From the NCBI GenBank assembly GCA_041552135.1, contig JBFELL010000045.1, forward strand, positions 1 to 17,746: 17,746 nucleotides of DNA, written 5' to 3'. Shown one piece after another: positions 6,994-15,326 of this stretch (position 1 is the stretch's first letter; every line of letters begins with the position of its first letter). The notes below the pieces were generated by a model that saw only the letters and a list, made by a program, of their open reading frames with translations, did not search any database and was not told the DNA's origin. Position numbers and translations under genes: made by a program. This DNA is from SZUA-186 sp041552135 (lineage in GTDB: Bacteria > Pseudomonadota > Gammaproteobacteria > UBA9214).

Positions 6994-7712
6994 ATGCAAT
7001 ACAGACGCATACTGCTGAAGCTGAGTGGCGAGGCCCTGATGGGCGACTGCGCGCATGGCATCGATCCCGGCGTCATCCAGCGCATCGCCAATGAGGTCCA
7101 GGAGGTCAGTGCGGCCGGTGTCGAGGTGGGGCTGGTGATCGGTGGCGGGAACATCGTCCGGGGGCCGGCATGGCGTCCCGTGGCATGGACCGGGTCGCCG
7201 GGGACCACATGGGCATGCTGGCGACCGTGATCAATTCACTCGCCCTCCAGGATGCGCTGGGCAAGGCCGGCTGCGATTGCCGGGTGATGTCGGCGCTGCG
7301 GATCAACCAGGTCTGCGAGCCCTACATACGGGGGCGTGCCGTGCGACATCTGGAGAAGGGGCGTGTCGTGGTGTTTGCCGCCGGCACGGGCAATCCGTTT
7401 TTCACTACGGACTCCGCCGCCAGCCTGCGCGCCATCGAGATCGAGGCGGACATCATGCTCAAGGCCACCAAGGTCGACGGCGTCTATACCGCGGATCCGG
7501 TCAAGGACGAGAATGCCACCCGCTTCGATCGCCTGACCTTCGACGAGGCGCTGGAGCGCAAGGTCGGGGTGATGGACGCAACTGCGCTGGTGCTGTGCAA
7601 CGAGCACAAGATGCCGGTTCGCGTCTTCAATATATTCGAGTCCGGCCATCTGGGCCGCATCGTTGCCGGGGAAAGCCTGGGAACACTGGTTGAGCAGGAG
7701 GCAGCAGGATGA
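6994..7712 (+). CDS. pyrH: UMP kinase, reading frame broken by a one-base frameshift near 7160
   Basis: Bacterial UMP kinase, a hexameric amino-acid-kinase-fold enzyme, converts UMP to UDP. The first part (6994 to about 7163) reads MQYRRILLKLSGEAL and reaches VIGGGNIVRG, the phosphate-binding region, then runs off into unrelated residues and stops at 7230. The rest of the family continues in another frame: GAGMASRGMDRVAGDHMGML from about 7161, then AGTGNPFFTTDSAA and ATKVDGVYTADPVKD, to the stop at 7712. Adding one G to the five-G run at 7160-7164 joins the halves exactly as in E. coli PyrH and gives 239 residues (E. coli 241). The gene is essential and the second half shows no decay, so a sequencing or assembly error is the likeliest cause. 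A real mutation or -1 ribosomal slippage at CGG-GGG is less likely. The stop overlaps the frr start (ATGA). Confidence 0.92.
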
Positions 7713-8266
7713 TTGAAGATATCAAGAAGGATGCCCGCGCGCGCATGGGCAAGAGTATCGAGTCACTCAAACAGTCGCTGTCCAAGGTGCGCACCGGCCG
7801 GGCCCATCCAAGCCTGCTCGATCACCTCACCGTAGACTACTACGGCAGCGAGGTGCCGATCTCGCAGGTTGCCAATATCTCTGTGGAGGATGCCCGTACC
7901 CTTATGGTTACGCCGTGGGAAAAGCAGATGGTTCAGGTCATCGAGAAGGCGATCATGAAGTCCGACCTGGGCCTGAACCCGGCCACCGCCGGTACGGTCA
8001 TGCGAATACCGATGCCACCACTGACCGAGGAAAGCCGGCGCAACCTGGTGAAGATCGTCCGGTCGGATGGCGAGGGCGCAAAGGTCGCGATCCGCAATAT
8101 TCGTCGCGACGCCAACCATGATCTCAAGGAACTGCTGAAGGAGAAGGAGATATCCGAAGATGATGACCGCAAGGCCCAGGAGGATATCCAGCAGATCACC
8201 AACCGGTACGTGGCGGAAGTCGACACGGTCATTGGTGAAAAAGAAGCCGAGCTGATGGAGATCTGA
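7709..8266 (+). CDS. frr: Ribosome recycling factor
   Basis: RRF, with EF-G, splits post-termination ribosomes so subunits can be reused. The 185-residue length equals that of E. coli. The long three-helix domain I begins MIEDIKKDARARM and contains the conserved KVRTGRAHPSLLD block (26-38). Domain II covers roughly residues 31-104, with VTPWEKQ and PMPPLTEESRR near its end. The most conserved helix carries RNIRRDANHDLK (129-140), including Arg132, which is needed for ribosome binding in E. coli. AGGAGG (7696-7701) lies 7 bases upstream of the ATG, and that ATG overlaps the pyrH stop, so the two are translationally coupled. Confidence 0.97.
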   Translation: MIEDIKKDARARMGKSIESLKQSLSKVRTGRAHPSLLDHLTVDYYGSEVPISQVANISVEDARTLMVTPWEKQMVQVIEKAIMKSDLGLNPATAGTVMRIPMPPLTEESRRNLVKIVRSDGEGAKVAIRNIRRDANHDLKELLKEKEISEDDDRKAQEDIQQITNRYVAEVDTVIGEKEAELMEI

Positions 8267-8313
8267 GCGTCGTTGTATCATATCAAGGCCGTGTCTAGAG
8301 AGGACCTGCAGCG

Positions 8314-9045
8314 ATGAACGGTATGCCAAAACACATTGCCATCATCATGGATGGCAATGGCCGCTGGGCCCGTTCGCGCCTGTTGCCGCGCTATGTCGGC
8401 CACCGGGAAGGCGTCAAGGCCGTACGTCGCATCGTCGAGGCCTGCCGCGACAGGGGCATTCAGGTGCTGACACTGTTTGCCTTCAGCAGTGAAAACTGGC
8501 GCCGCCCCAGCAGCGAGGTCGGCCTGCTGATGGACCTGTTCATCAGGACACTGCGCAAGGAAGTCGACGCCCTGCATCGCAACGGCATCCGGGTTCGCTT
8601 TATCGGCGAGCGCGACGCCTTCCCGAAAGATCTGCGCGACCTGATCAGCCAGGCCGAATCCAGGACGGCGCAGAACCAGCGGATGGATCTGGTGATCGCG
8701 GCAAACTATGGCGGTCACTGGGACATTGCCGAGGCGTGCCGCGTTGTCGCCGGGCGAGTCCGGTCGGGCGAGCTGGCGCCCGAAGACATTACCACCGGCA
8801 CCATCGCGCAGGAGATCAGCCTGTCGGATCTGCCCGAGCCGGACCTCTTCATCCGGACCGGTGGTGAGCAGCGCATCAGCAACTTTCTGCTGTGGCAGCT
8901 GGCCTACACGGAACTCTATTTCACCGATACCCTGTGGCCTGCCTTCGATGAGCAGGCCCTCGAGGAGGCGCTGCATTCCTATAACAGCCGCCAGCGCCGT
9001 TTCGGCCGGACCGGTGAACAGGTGGAGCAACTCAAGGGTGCTTAG
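8314..9045 (+). CDS. uppS: Undecaprenyl diphosphate synthase (cis-prenyltransferase)
   Basis: UppS condenses eight isopentenyl diphosphates onto farnesyl diphosphate to make the C55 carrier lipid for peptidoglycan and O-antigen. The 243-residue protein has HIAIIMDGNGRWA (7-19) with catalytic Asp13, FSSENWRRP (57-65), and RTGGEQRISNFLLWQ (181-195), which binds pyrophosphate. Glu200 (YTELYF) is the second Mg ligand position. An AGAGAGGA ribosome site (8297-8304) supports the ATG at 8314; an in-frame ATG nine bases later is possible but leaves less N-terminus. The gap after frr is 47 bases. Its 3' end overlaps the cdsA start by 8 bases. Confidence 0.97.
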   Translation: MNGMPKHIAIIMDGNGRWARSRLLPRYVGHREGVKAVRRIVEACRDRGIQVLTLFAFSSENWRRPSSEVGLLMDLFIRTLRKEVDALHRNGIRVRFIGERDAFPKDLRDLISQAESRTAQNQRMDLVIAANYGGHWDIAEACRVVAGRVRSGELAPEDITTGTIAQEISLSDLPEPDLFIRTGGEQRISNFLLWQLAYTELYFTDTLWPAFDEQALEEALHSYNSRQRRFGRTGEQVEQLKGA

Positions 9046-9856
9046 GACGCGACTGATATCGGCAGCAATCATGATCGTGATTGTTGTCGGCGGTCTTTTC
9101 TACCTGCCGACGACGGGCTTTGCCCTGCTGCTGGCGCTGGTGATGGCCGCCGGTCTGTGGGAGTGGTCGCGCATGATACCGATCGCGACACTCCCGGGGC
9201 AGATACTCTACCCGCTGGTGATCCTGTTGCTGCTATGGCAAATCCGGGCGGCGGGCCCGGCCTACCCGGCAATGCCGCTGCTGTGGGCGGGGCTCGGCTT
9301 CTGGGTTCTCGCACTGCTCTACCTGCCACGTGCGGTGGTAGCCACTGACCATGGCACGGGCTCTCGCCTGATCAAGTCCCTGGCTGGCGTGCTGGTGACG
9401 GCGCCGGCCTGGGCGGCGCTGGTGCTGCTGCACGGGCGCGCACCGGACGGGCCGTTCGTCATTCTCTACCTGCTGGTGCTGGTGTGGCTGGCCGACAGCG
9501 GCGCCTACTTTGCCGGCCGCCAGTGGGGGCGCAGGAAGCTTGCACCGCTCATCAGCCCCGGCAAGACCTGGGAAGGGGTCTACGGTGCCATGGTCGTGTG
9601 TACGGTGTTTGCCGTGGCAGTGGGACTGTCCTACGGCGACACGCTGAAACAGGCGGCCGGTTTGCTGGTCGTGTCACTGCTGACAGTGATGTTCTCGATT
9701 GTCGGCGATCTGCTGGAAAGCCTCGTGAAGCGCCAGGCCGGCGTCAAGGACAGTAGCAACCTTATACCCGGGCATGGCGGAGTACTCGACCGCATTGACA
9801 GCCTGACGGCGGCGGCACCGGTGTTCTTTCTCGGTCTGCACTGGTTGAATCTGTGA
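9038..9856 (+). CDS. cdsA: Phosphatidate cytidylyltransferase (CDP-diglyceride synthase)
   Basis: An integral inner-membrane enzyme that makes CDP-diacylglycerol from phosphatidate and CTP, the precursor of all major phospholipids. I place the start at the GTG at 9038, inside the end of uppS, because it gives VLRTRLISAAIMIVIVV, which aligns with the E. coli N-terminus (RLISAFVLIPVV); TGGAG (9023-9027) lies 10 bases upstream. That gives 272 residues against 285 in E. coli. The first in-frame ATG (9071) would cut off conserved residues. Multiple hydrophobic helices are visible. The family signature spans residues 228-254: SLVKRQAGVKDSS, then a GHGGVLDRID block with the acidic residues that bind metal. 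The stop overlaps the dxr GTG start (GTGA). Confidence 0.94.
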   Translation: MLRTRLISAAIMIVIVVGGLFYLPTTGFALLLALVMAAGLWEWSRMIPIATLPGQILYPLVILLLLWQIRAAGPAYPAMPLLWAGLGFWVLALLYLPRAVVATDHGTGSRLIKSLAGVLVTAPAWAALVLLHGRAPDGPFVILYLLVLVWLADSGAYFAGRQWGRRKLAPLISPGKTWEGVYGAMVVCTVFAVAVGLSYGDTLKQAAGLLVVSLLTVMFSIVGDLLESLVKRQAGVKDSSNLIPGHGGVLDRIDSLTAAAPVFFLGLHWLNL

Positions 9857-11070
9857 CAGCCGGCGACACCCAGCAAGCCGCAGGCATCACCGTTCTTGGT
9901 GCCACCGGCTCCATCGGTGCCAGTACCCTGGACGTGATCTCGCGGCACCCGGAGCGCTACCGGGTGGTTGCGCTCACCGCCAATCGCGACGTTGATGCCC
10001 TGGCGCGGCAGTGTGCTGAATTCCACCCGCGCTACGCCGTCATGGCAGACGCCGGGGCGGCCGACCGGCTGCGCCGGCGGCTGCAGGAACAGGCGCCCGA
10101 TGTGGACGTGCTGGGCGGGCCCGATGCCCTCGCCAAGGTGGCATCGCTGGCGGAGGTGGACTATGTCATGGCCGCGATTGTCGGTGCGGCCGGACTGCTG
10201 CCGACACTGGAGGCGGCCCGGCACGGCAAGCGGGTGCTGCTGGCGAACAAGGAAGCGCTGGTGATGTCGGGTGCATTGTTCATGCAGGCCGTGCGCGAAA
10301 ACGATGCCGTGCTGTTGCCCATCGACAGCGAACACAACGCGATTCTGCAGTGCATGCCCGACAATTACGTCGCCGGACATGCACCGCGCGGCGTCAGAAA
10401 GATCATGCTGACGGCATCGGGTGGCCCGTTCAGGACGCTGCCGGCGGCCGAGCTCGGTGCCGTGACACCGGAGCAGGCCTGCGCCCATCCCAACTGGGAC
10501 ATGGGTCGCAAGATATCGGTGGATTCCGCGACCATGATGAACAAGGGGCTGGAGGTCATCGAGGCGGGCTGGCTGTTTGACCTGCCGCTGGAGCGGATCA
10601 GCGTCGTCATCCATCCCCAGAGCATCCTGCACTCGATGGTGGAATATGAGGACGGCTCCGTGCTGGCACAGCTCGGCAACCCGGACATGCGCATACCCAT
10701 CAGCCACGCGATTGCCTGGCCGGAACGTATCGATTCGGGTAGCGAACCGCTTGACCTGATGGCGGTCGGCACCCTGCAATTCGAACCGCCGGACCTGGAT
10801 CGCTTCCCCTGTCTGGCGCTTGCCGGCGAGGCCTGGCGCGCCGGCGGCACTGCGCCCGCCATCCTGAATGCCGCCAACGAGGTCGCCGTGCAGGCCTTCC
10901 TCGAGCGGCAGATAGCCTTCACCACCATAGCGCAGCTGATCGGCGATGCGCTGCAGCATTGCCCCTCGCGCGCCGCATCCTCCCTGGACGTTATCCTGGA
11001 AGACGATGCCATGGCCCGGCAGTGGTCCCGCGAGTACATAAGCTCCGGCGGCTACCGGGTGGCAACATGA
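9853..11070 (+). CDS. dxr: 1-deoxy-D-xylulose 5-phosphate reductoisomerase
   Basis: Dxr catalyses the first committed step of the MEP isoprenoid pathway, converting DXP to MEP with NADPH; it is the fosmidomycin target. The 405-residue protein opens with the Rossmann motif ITVLGATGSIGASTLDVI (12-29). The metal ligands are Asp158 and Glu160 (PIDSEHNAI) and Glu234 (NKGLEVIEAGW). The substrate loop HPNWDMGRKISVDSATMMNK (212-231) and HPQSILHSMVEY follow. The start is the GTG at 9853, overlapping the cdsA stop by four bases. It gives about eight more residues before the Rossmann motif than E. coli has. The stop overlaps the rseP start (ATGA). Dxr supplies the precursors that UppS, two genes upstream, polymerises. 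Confidence 0.97.
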   Translation: MTAGDTQQAAGITVLGATGSIGASTLDVISRHPERYRVVALTANRDVDALARQCAEFHPRYAVMADAGAADRLRRRLQEQAPDVDVLGGPDALAKVASLAEVDYVMAAIVGAAGLLPTLEAARHGKRVLLANKEALVMSGALFMQAVRENDAVLLPIDSEHNAILQCMPDNYVAGHAPRGVRKIMLTASGGPFRTLPAAELGAVTPEQACAHPNWDMGRKISVDSATMMNKGLEVIEAGWLFDLPLERISVVIHPQSILHSMVEYEDGSVLAQLGNPDMRIPISHAIAWPERIDSGSEPLDLMAVGTLQFEPPDLDRFPCLALAGEAWRAGGTAPAILNAANEVAVQAFLERQIAFTTIAQLIGDALQHCPSRAASSLDVILEDDAMARQWSREYISSGGYRVAT

Positions 11071-12437
11071 ACGGCATACTGATCTCCACGGCGGCCTTTA
11101 TCGTTGCCATCGGCGTACTGGTCACGGTGCACGAGTACGGTCATTTCTGGGTCGCGAGAAAGCTCGGCGTCAAGGTGCTGCGGTTTTCGATCGGCTTTGG
11201 CAGGCCCTTGTGGGGCCGCCGCTTCGGGGAGGATGACACGGAGCTGGTCGTGGCCGCGATCCCCCTGGGCGGCTACGTGAAAATGCTGGATGAGCGCGAG
11301 GGCGAGGTGCCCGAGGCCGAGCGTCATCGTGCCTTCAACCGCCAGCCGCTGTCGACGCGGATAGCGGTCGTGGTGGCCGGCCCGCTGTTCAACTTCCTGT
11401 TTGCCATACTGGCCTACTGGGTCATGTATGTCAGCGGTGTGCCGGGCATGCGCCCCGTCGTCGGCGAGGTCATACCCTCAAGCTACGCCGAGCAGGCCGG
11501 CTTCAGGGCGGGCGATGAACTGCTTGCGGTGCAGGATATCGCGACACCCAGCTGGGAAGCGGCCGTACTCGCCCTGCTGGATGCCGGCCTCAGTGACCAG
11601 ATGTCATTCCGGGTGGGCGTGCGGGATGCTGCAGGACACGACAGGGAGCTGCAGGTCACGCTGGATGAGTCCGGCCGCCTGCTGGAAAAGGGCGGACTGC
11701 TGGAGAATTTCGGTATCAAGCCGTGGCGGCCGGTCTATCCGGCGGTCATTGACCGGCTGGTAGAGGGCAGCCCGGCGGCGCGGGCCGGCATGCGCAGTGG
11801 TGACCGGGTGGTCGCCGCTGACGGGACCGCAATCGATGACTGGAATGCCTGGGTCGAGTACGTGCGTGCGCGACCGGCCGAGCCGATCAGGGCACAGGTC
11901 GAGCGTGACGGTGCGATACTCATGCTGGAACTGACGCCTGACGCCGTGCAGAACAGTGGCAAAACGGTCGGCAGGATCGGCGCCTATGTGCGACTTTCCG
12001 ATGATGGACAGCGTGCTACAATGCGCGTCGTTGTCCGCTACGGGCCGCTCGAGGCGTTGCCGGTGGCGCTGGGAAAGACCTGGGAAATGTCGGCCCTGAC
12101 CCTGCGTACCCTGTGGAAGATGATCACCGGCAGGGCCTCCGTCGAGAACCTCAGCGGACCGATCAGCATCGCCCAGTATGCAGGCCAGTCGGCGGTGATC
12201 GGGCTGGCGGCTTTCCTGGGTTTTCTGGCGATTGTCAGTGTCAGCCTGGGCGTGCTGAACCTGTTGCCGATCCCGATCCTCGATGGCGGACACTTGCTGT
12301 ATTACCTCGTTGAACTGGTCAAGGGCAGCCCCGTATCCGAGGCGGGCCAGCTTCTCGGCCAGCGTGTCGGTATTCTCATACTGCTGATGCTGATGATGCT
12401 GGCCTTCTACAACGACCTGATGCGATTGTTCGGCTGA
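11067..12437 (+). CDS. rseP: Site-2 intramembrane metalloprotease RseP
   Basis: RseP cuts the anti-sigma factor RseA inside the membrane after DegS has cleaved it, releasing sigmaE; it also clears signal-peptide remnants. The 456-residue protein (450 in E. coli) has the zinc site HEYGH at 22-26 in the first membrane helix. Its third ligand is Asp406 in NLLPIPILDGGHL (398-410). A second helix lies near 98-120. Two periplasmic PDZ domains follow, about 127-216 and 222-310; the second contains GSPAARAGMRSGDRVVAADG (234-253). The last helix is near 430-450. The frame is open further upstream, but the ATG at 11067, overlapping the dxr stop, gives the normal N-terminus. It sits just before bamA, so the stress protease is coexpressed with an assembly factor whose failure triggers it. 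Confidence 0.96.
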   Translation: MNGILISTAAFIVAIGVLVTVHEYGHFWVARKLGVKVLRFSIGFGRPLWGRRFGEDDTELVVAAIPLGGYVKMLDEREGEVPEAERHRAFNRQPLSTRIAVVVAGPLFNFLFAILAYWVMYVSGVPGMRPVVGEVIPSSYAEQAGFRAGDELLAVQDIATPSWEAAVLALLDAGLSDQMSFRVGVRDAAGHDRELQVTLDESGRLLEKGGLLENFGIKPWRPVYPAVIDRLVEGSPAARAGMRSGDRVVAADGTAIDDWNAWVEYVRARPAEPIRAQVERDGAILMLELTPDAVQNSGKTVGRIGAYVRLSDDGQRATMRVVVRYGPLEALPVALGKTWEMSALTLRTLWKMITGRASVENLSGPISIAQYAGQSAVIGLAAFLGFLAIVSVSLGVLNLLPIPILDGGHLLYYLVELVKGSPVSEAGQLLGQRVGILILLMLMMLAFYNDLMRLFG

Positions 12438-12442
12438 GCAGG

Positions 12443-14743
12443 ATGCAGTTTCGATTCATGAACAAACTGGTACGACACATCCTCCCGGTGTTGCTGGTGC
12501 TGGTACTGGCGCCCGTGCGTGCGTTCGAGACGTTCGAGGTGGCCGATATCCGGGTCGAGGGCCTGCAGCGCATCTCGGCGGGCACGGTGTTCAATTACCT
12601 GCCGGTGAAGATCGGCGATCTGCTGACCACCGAAGACTCCGAGGCGGCCATCCGGGCGCTCTTCAGGACCGGCTTCTTCAATGATATCTACCTGGAACGC
12701 GAGGGCAATGTCCTCGTGGTCAACGTCAAGGAGCGTGCGGCCGTCAGCAGCATCGAGATTACCGGCAACCAGGACCTGGAAACCGAGGCCCTGCTCGACG
12801 GCCTGGAGCAGATCGGCCTGGCGGAAGGCCGGGTCTTCGACCGTTCCCTGCTGGACAAGGTCGAGCAGGAACTGCAGCGGCAGTACTACAGTCGCGGCAA
12901 GTACTCGGTCAGGATCGATACCACCGTCACCCCGCTGGAGAGGAACCGTGTCGGCATCCTGATTGATATATCCGAGGGCCGCGTTGCCAGGATCAAGCAG
13001 ATCAACATCGTCGGCAACCACCAGTTCAGGGACAAGGAACTGACCGATGACTTTACCCTGACGCCGCCGAACATCTTTTCCTTCGTCACCAAGAGTGACC
13101 AGTATTCGAAGCAGAAACTCGCGGCCGACCTGGAGATTCTCCGCTCGTTCTATCTCGATCGCGGTTACCTCAATTTCAATATCACCTCCACCCAGGTGTC
13201 GATCACGCCGGACAAGCGCGATATCTACATCACCATCAACATCACCGAGGGTGAGCAGTACCGTATCAGCGAGGTGACCCTTTCCGGTGAACTGGTGCTG
13301 GAGCCGGAGGAGCTGTTCCCGCTGGTCAGGATCAACCCCGATGATGTCTTCTCGCGCAAGCGCGTGACCGAGGCCGTTGACCGGATCAGTGAAAAACTCG
13401 GCGACCAGGGGTATGCCTTTGCCAACGTCAACACGGTCCCCGACCTGGATGACGAGACCAAAGAGGTTGCACTGGCCTTTTTCGTCGACCCGGGTGATCG
13501 CGTCTATGTGCGGCGTGTCAATGTCACCGGCAATGTCTCGACTCGCGACGAGGTGCTGCGCCGGGAAATGCGCCAGATGGAGGCGGGCTGGTTCTCGTCG
13601 GAGAAGGTGGAGCGCTCGCGGACCCGCCTGCAGCGACTGGGCTTCTTCGAGGATGTGAATGTCGAGACCCCGACCGTGCCGGGCACAACCGACCAGGTTG
13701 ACGTCAACTACTCGGTTACCGAGACGTCCTCGGGCAACATCACGGCAGGCCTTGGTTATTCGCAGACATCCGGTGTTCTGCTGAATGCCAGTATCAGCCA
13801 GGACAATTTCCTTGGCAGCGGCAAACGCGTCAGCTTTACCTTCAACAACAGCGACGTCAATACCATCTACAATTTCGCCTACACCAACCCGTACTACACC
13901 ATCGATGGTGTGAGTCGCGGATTTGGCATATTTTACCGGGAAACCGAGGCCGATGAGGCCAACCTCTCCGACTACACCACAGACGCCTTTGGCGGCAACA
14001 TCAGTTTCGGCATACCGATCAACGAATACGACACCATTCGATTCAATACGGAGTACGAAAACCTCGAGCTGAAAAAGACAAACTCCTCGCCGGACGAGGT
14101 CACGGACTTCATCGACGAACACGGCGACCAGTTCAACACGGTGCGCCTGACCGGCAGCTGGAGTCACGATACCCGCAACAAGGCGATCTTTGCCGACACG
14201 GGCGGCCTGCAGCGCTTTTCGGTCGAGGCGGCCGTGCCGGGTTCGGAACTGGAATACTACAAGCTCAATTACCGCCAGCAGCGCTATGTGCCCCTGACCA
14301 AGAACCTGACCCTCTCGATGAACGCGGACATCGCCTATGGCGATGGCTACGGTGACTACGATAACCTGCCGTTTTTCGAGAACTATTTCGCGGGTGGCGT
14401 GCGCTCCGTGCGTGGCTTCGAGGACAACACGCTGGGTCCGCGGGACTCGAAAGGCAATCCGATCGGGGGCAGTTTCAAGCTGGTGGGTGGTAGCGAGCTG
14501 ATCTTTCCGATACCGTTTCTCGAGGCAAGTAACTCTTACCGGATGAGCGCCTTTTTTGATATCGGTAATGTCTACGCAAATTACGACTCGTTTGACGCCA
14601 ACGATCTGCGTTATTCTGTCGGTATTGCAGGATTGTGGCTGTCACCGATGGGCCCGCTGGCCATCAGCCTTGGCTATCCGCTCAATGACAAGGGCAGGGA
14701 CGATGTGCAGAACTTCCAGTTCACCTTCGGGTCATTCTTCTAG
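12443..14743 (+). CDS. bamA: Outer membrane protein assembly factor BamA
   Basis: BamA is the central Omp85 subunit of the BAM complex, which inserts beta-barrel proteins into the outer membrane. The 766-residue precursor begins with a signal peptide ending near VRAFETFEV. Five POTRA domains follow, roughly 28-98, 99-178, 179-269, 270-349 and 350-424; POTRA1 starts FEVADIRVEGLQRISAGTVF. The barrel runs from about 430 to the end. The loop-6 motif VRGF (656-659, in GGVRSVRGFEDNTLGPRD) is intact. The last strand ends FQFTFGSFF, with the terminal aromatic typical of outer-membrane proteins. Two starts are possible: ATG 12443, five bases after rseP, or ATG 12458. Neither has an ideal ribosome site and both keep the signal peptide. 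It is slightly shorter than E. coli BamA (810), mostly in the barrel loops. Confidence 0.97.
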   Translation: MQFRFMNKLVRHILPVLLVLVLAPVRAFETFEVADIRVEGLQRISAGTVFNYLPVKIGDLLTTEDSEAAIRALFRTGFFNDIYLEREGNVLVVNVKERAAVSSIEITGNQDLETEALLDGLEQIGLAEGRVFDRSLLDKVEQELQRQYYSRGKYSVRIDTTVTPLERNRVGILIDISEGRVARIKQINIVGNHQFRDKELTDDFTLTPPNIFSFVTKSDQYSKQKLAADLEILRSFYLDRGYLNFNITSTQVSITPDKRDIYITINITEGEQYRISEVTLSGELVLEPEELFPLVRINPDDVFSRKRVTEAVDRISEKLGDQGYAFANVNTVPDLDDETKEVALAFFVDPGDRVYVRRVNVTGNVSTRDEVLRREMRQMEAGWFSSEKVERSRTRLQRLGFFEDVNVETPTVPGTTDQVDVNYSVTETSSGNITAGLGYSQTSGVLLNASISQDNFLGSGKRVSFTFNNSDVNTIYNFAYTNPYYTIDGVSRGFGIFYRETEADEANLSDYTTDAFGGNISFGIPINEYDTIRFNTEYENLELKKTNSSPDEVTDFIDEHGDQFNTVRLTGSWSHDTRNKAIFADTGGLQRFSVEAAVPGSELEYYKLNYRQQRYVPLTKNLTLSMNADIAYGDGYGDYDNLPFFENYFAGGVRSVRGFEDNTLGPRDSKGNPIGGSFKLVGGSELIFPIPFLEASNSYRMSAFFDIGNVYANYDSFDANDLRYSVGIAGLWLSPMGPLAISLGYPLNDKGRDDVQNFQFTFGSFF

Positions 14744-14751
14744 AACAGGCA

Positions 14752-15282
14752 ATGTGGAGAAATATCTTGAACAGATCCAGAACAGCAACATGGGCGGTCG
14801 CACTGGTGGCCATGGCTTCACTGTTTTCCGGTTCCGCCGCTGCCGAAATGAAGGTTGGCTTCGTGGACACCGCCAAGCTCATGGAAAGTGCACCGCAGGT
14901 CAAGAAAGCACAGAGCAATATCGAGGCGGAGTTCGCCCCGCGCGAAAAGGAGCTGGTGGAACTGCAGCGAAAGATTCGCACGCAGGAAGATCGCCTGCAA
15001 CGGGACAGCGCCGTGATGAGCGAAGCGGAAAACAGCAAGCTTGAACGGGACATACTTGCCATGCGTCGCGACCTGAAACGCTCGCAGGAGGAATTCCGTG
15101 ATGATCTCAATATACGGCGCAACGAGGTGCTGGCGAAACTGCAGCGTGAAATGTTCGATGCCATTGTGGCCTTTGCCAAGGAACAGAAATACGACCTGAT
15201 ACTGGGGCAGGGCGTGGTCTACTCCAGCGATCGGGTGGATATCACCGACGACGTCCTCAACAAGCTCACCAGCAGCCAGTAG
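14752..15282 (+). CDS. skp: Periplasmic chaperone Skp/OmpH
   Basis: Skp is a trimeric periplasmic chaperone that holds unfolded outer-membrane proteins on the way to BamA. The 176-residue precursor has a signal peptide ending near SGSAAA (26-31). The mature part opens EMKVGFVDTAKLMESAPQ, the usual OmpH-family start. A long charged coiled coil follows (about 48-140), rich in Glu, Lys and Arg, forming the tentacles. The C-terminus returns to the body with AFAKEQKYDLILGQGVVYSS. I list the ATG at 14752, but the TTG at 14767 has a much better ribosome site (GGAG 14756-14759, 7 bases away) and gives a signal peptide of more ordinary length; the true start could be there. It lies 8 bases after bamA. 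Confidence 0.93.
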   Translation: MWRNILNRSRTATWAVALVAMASLFSGSAAAEMKVGFVDTAKLMESAPQVKKAQSNIEAEFAPREKELVELQRKIRTQEDRLQRDSAVMSEAENSKLERDILAMRRDLKRSQEEFRDDLNIRRNEVLAKLQREMFDAIVAFAKEQKYDLILGQGVVYSSDRVDITDDVLNKLTSSQ

Positions 15283-15326
15283 GAGCCCGGACACGGGCCA
15301 CAGTGTGCCGAGGTAAGCGCGACGGC

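Noticed and set aside
9631..10959. A 442-codon open frame on the minus strand opposite cdsA and dxr
   Set aside because: It spans the junction of two well-recognised genes, has no ribosome site or family pattern, and is explained by codon bias.
13036..13061. Possible sigmaE-type promoter inside bamA (GGAACTG then CCTGA)
   Set aside because: The spacing is 14 bases and the -10 is off consensus; similar GGAACT words at 11927, 14245 and elsewhere also lack a proper -10. They fit ordinary coding sequence.
12407..14167. A 586-codon open frame on the minus strand opposite bamA
   Set aside because: It mirrors the third-position GC bias of bamA, matches no family I recognise, and bamA is intact and complete on the other strand.
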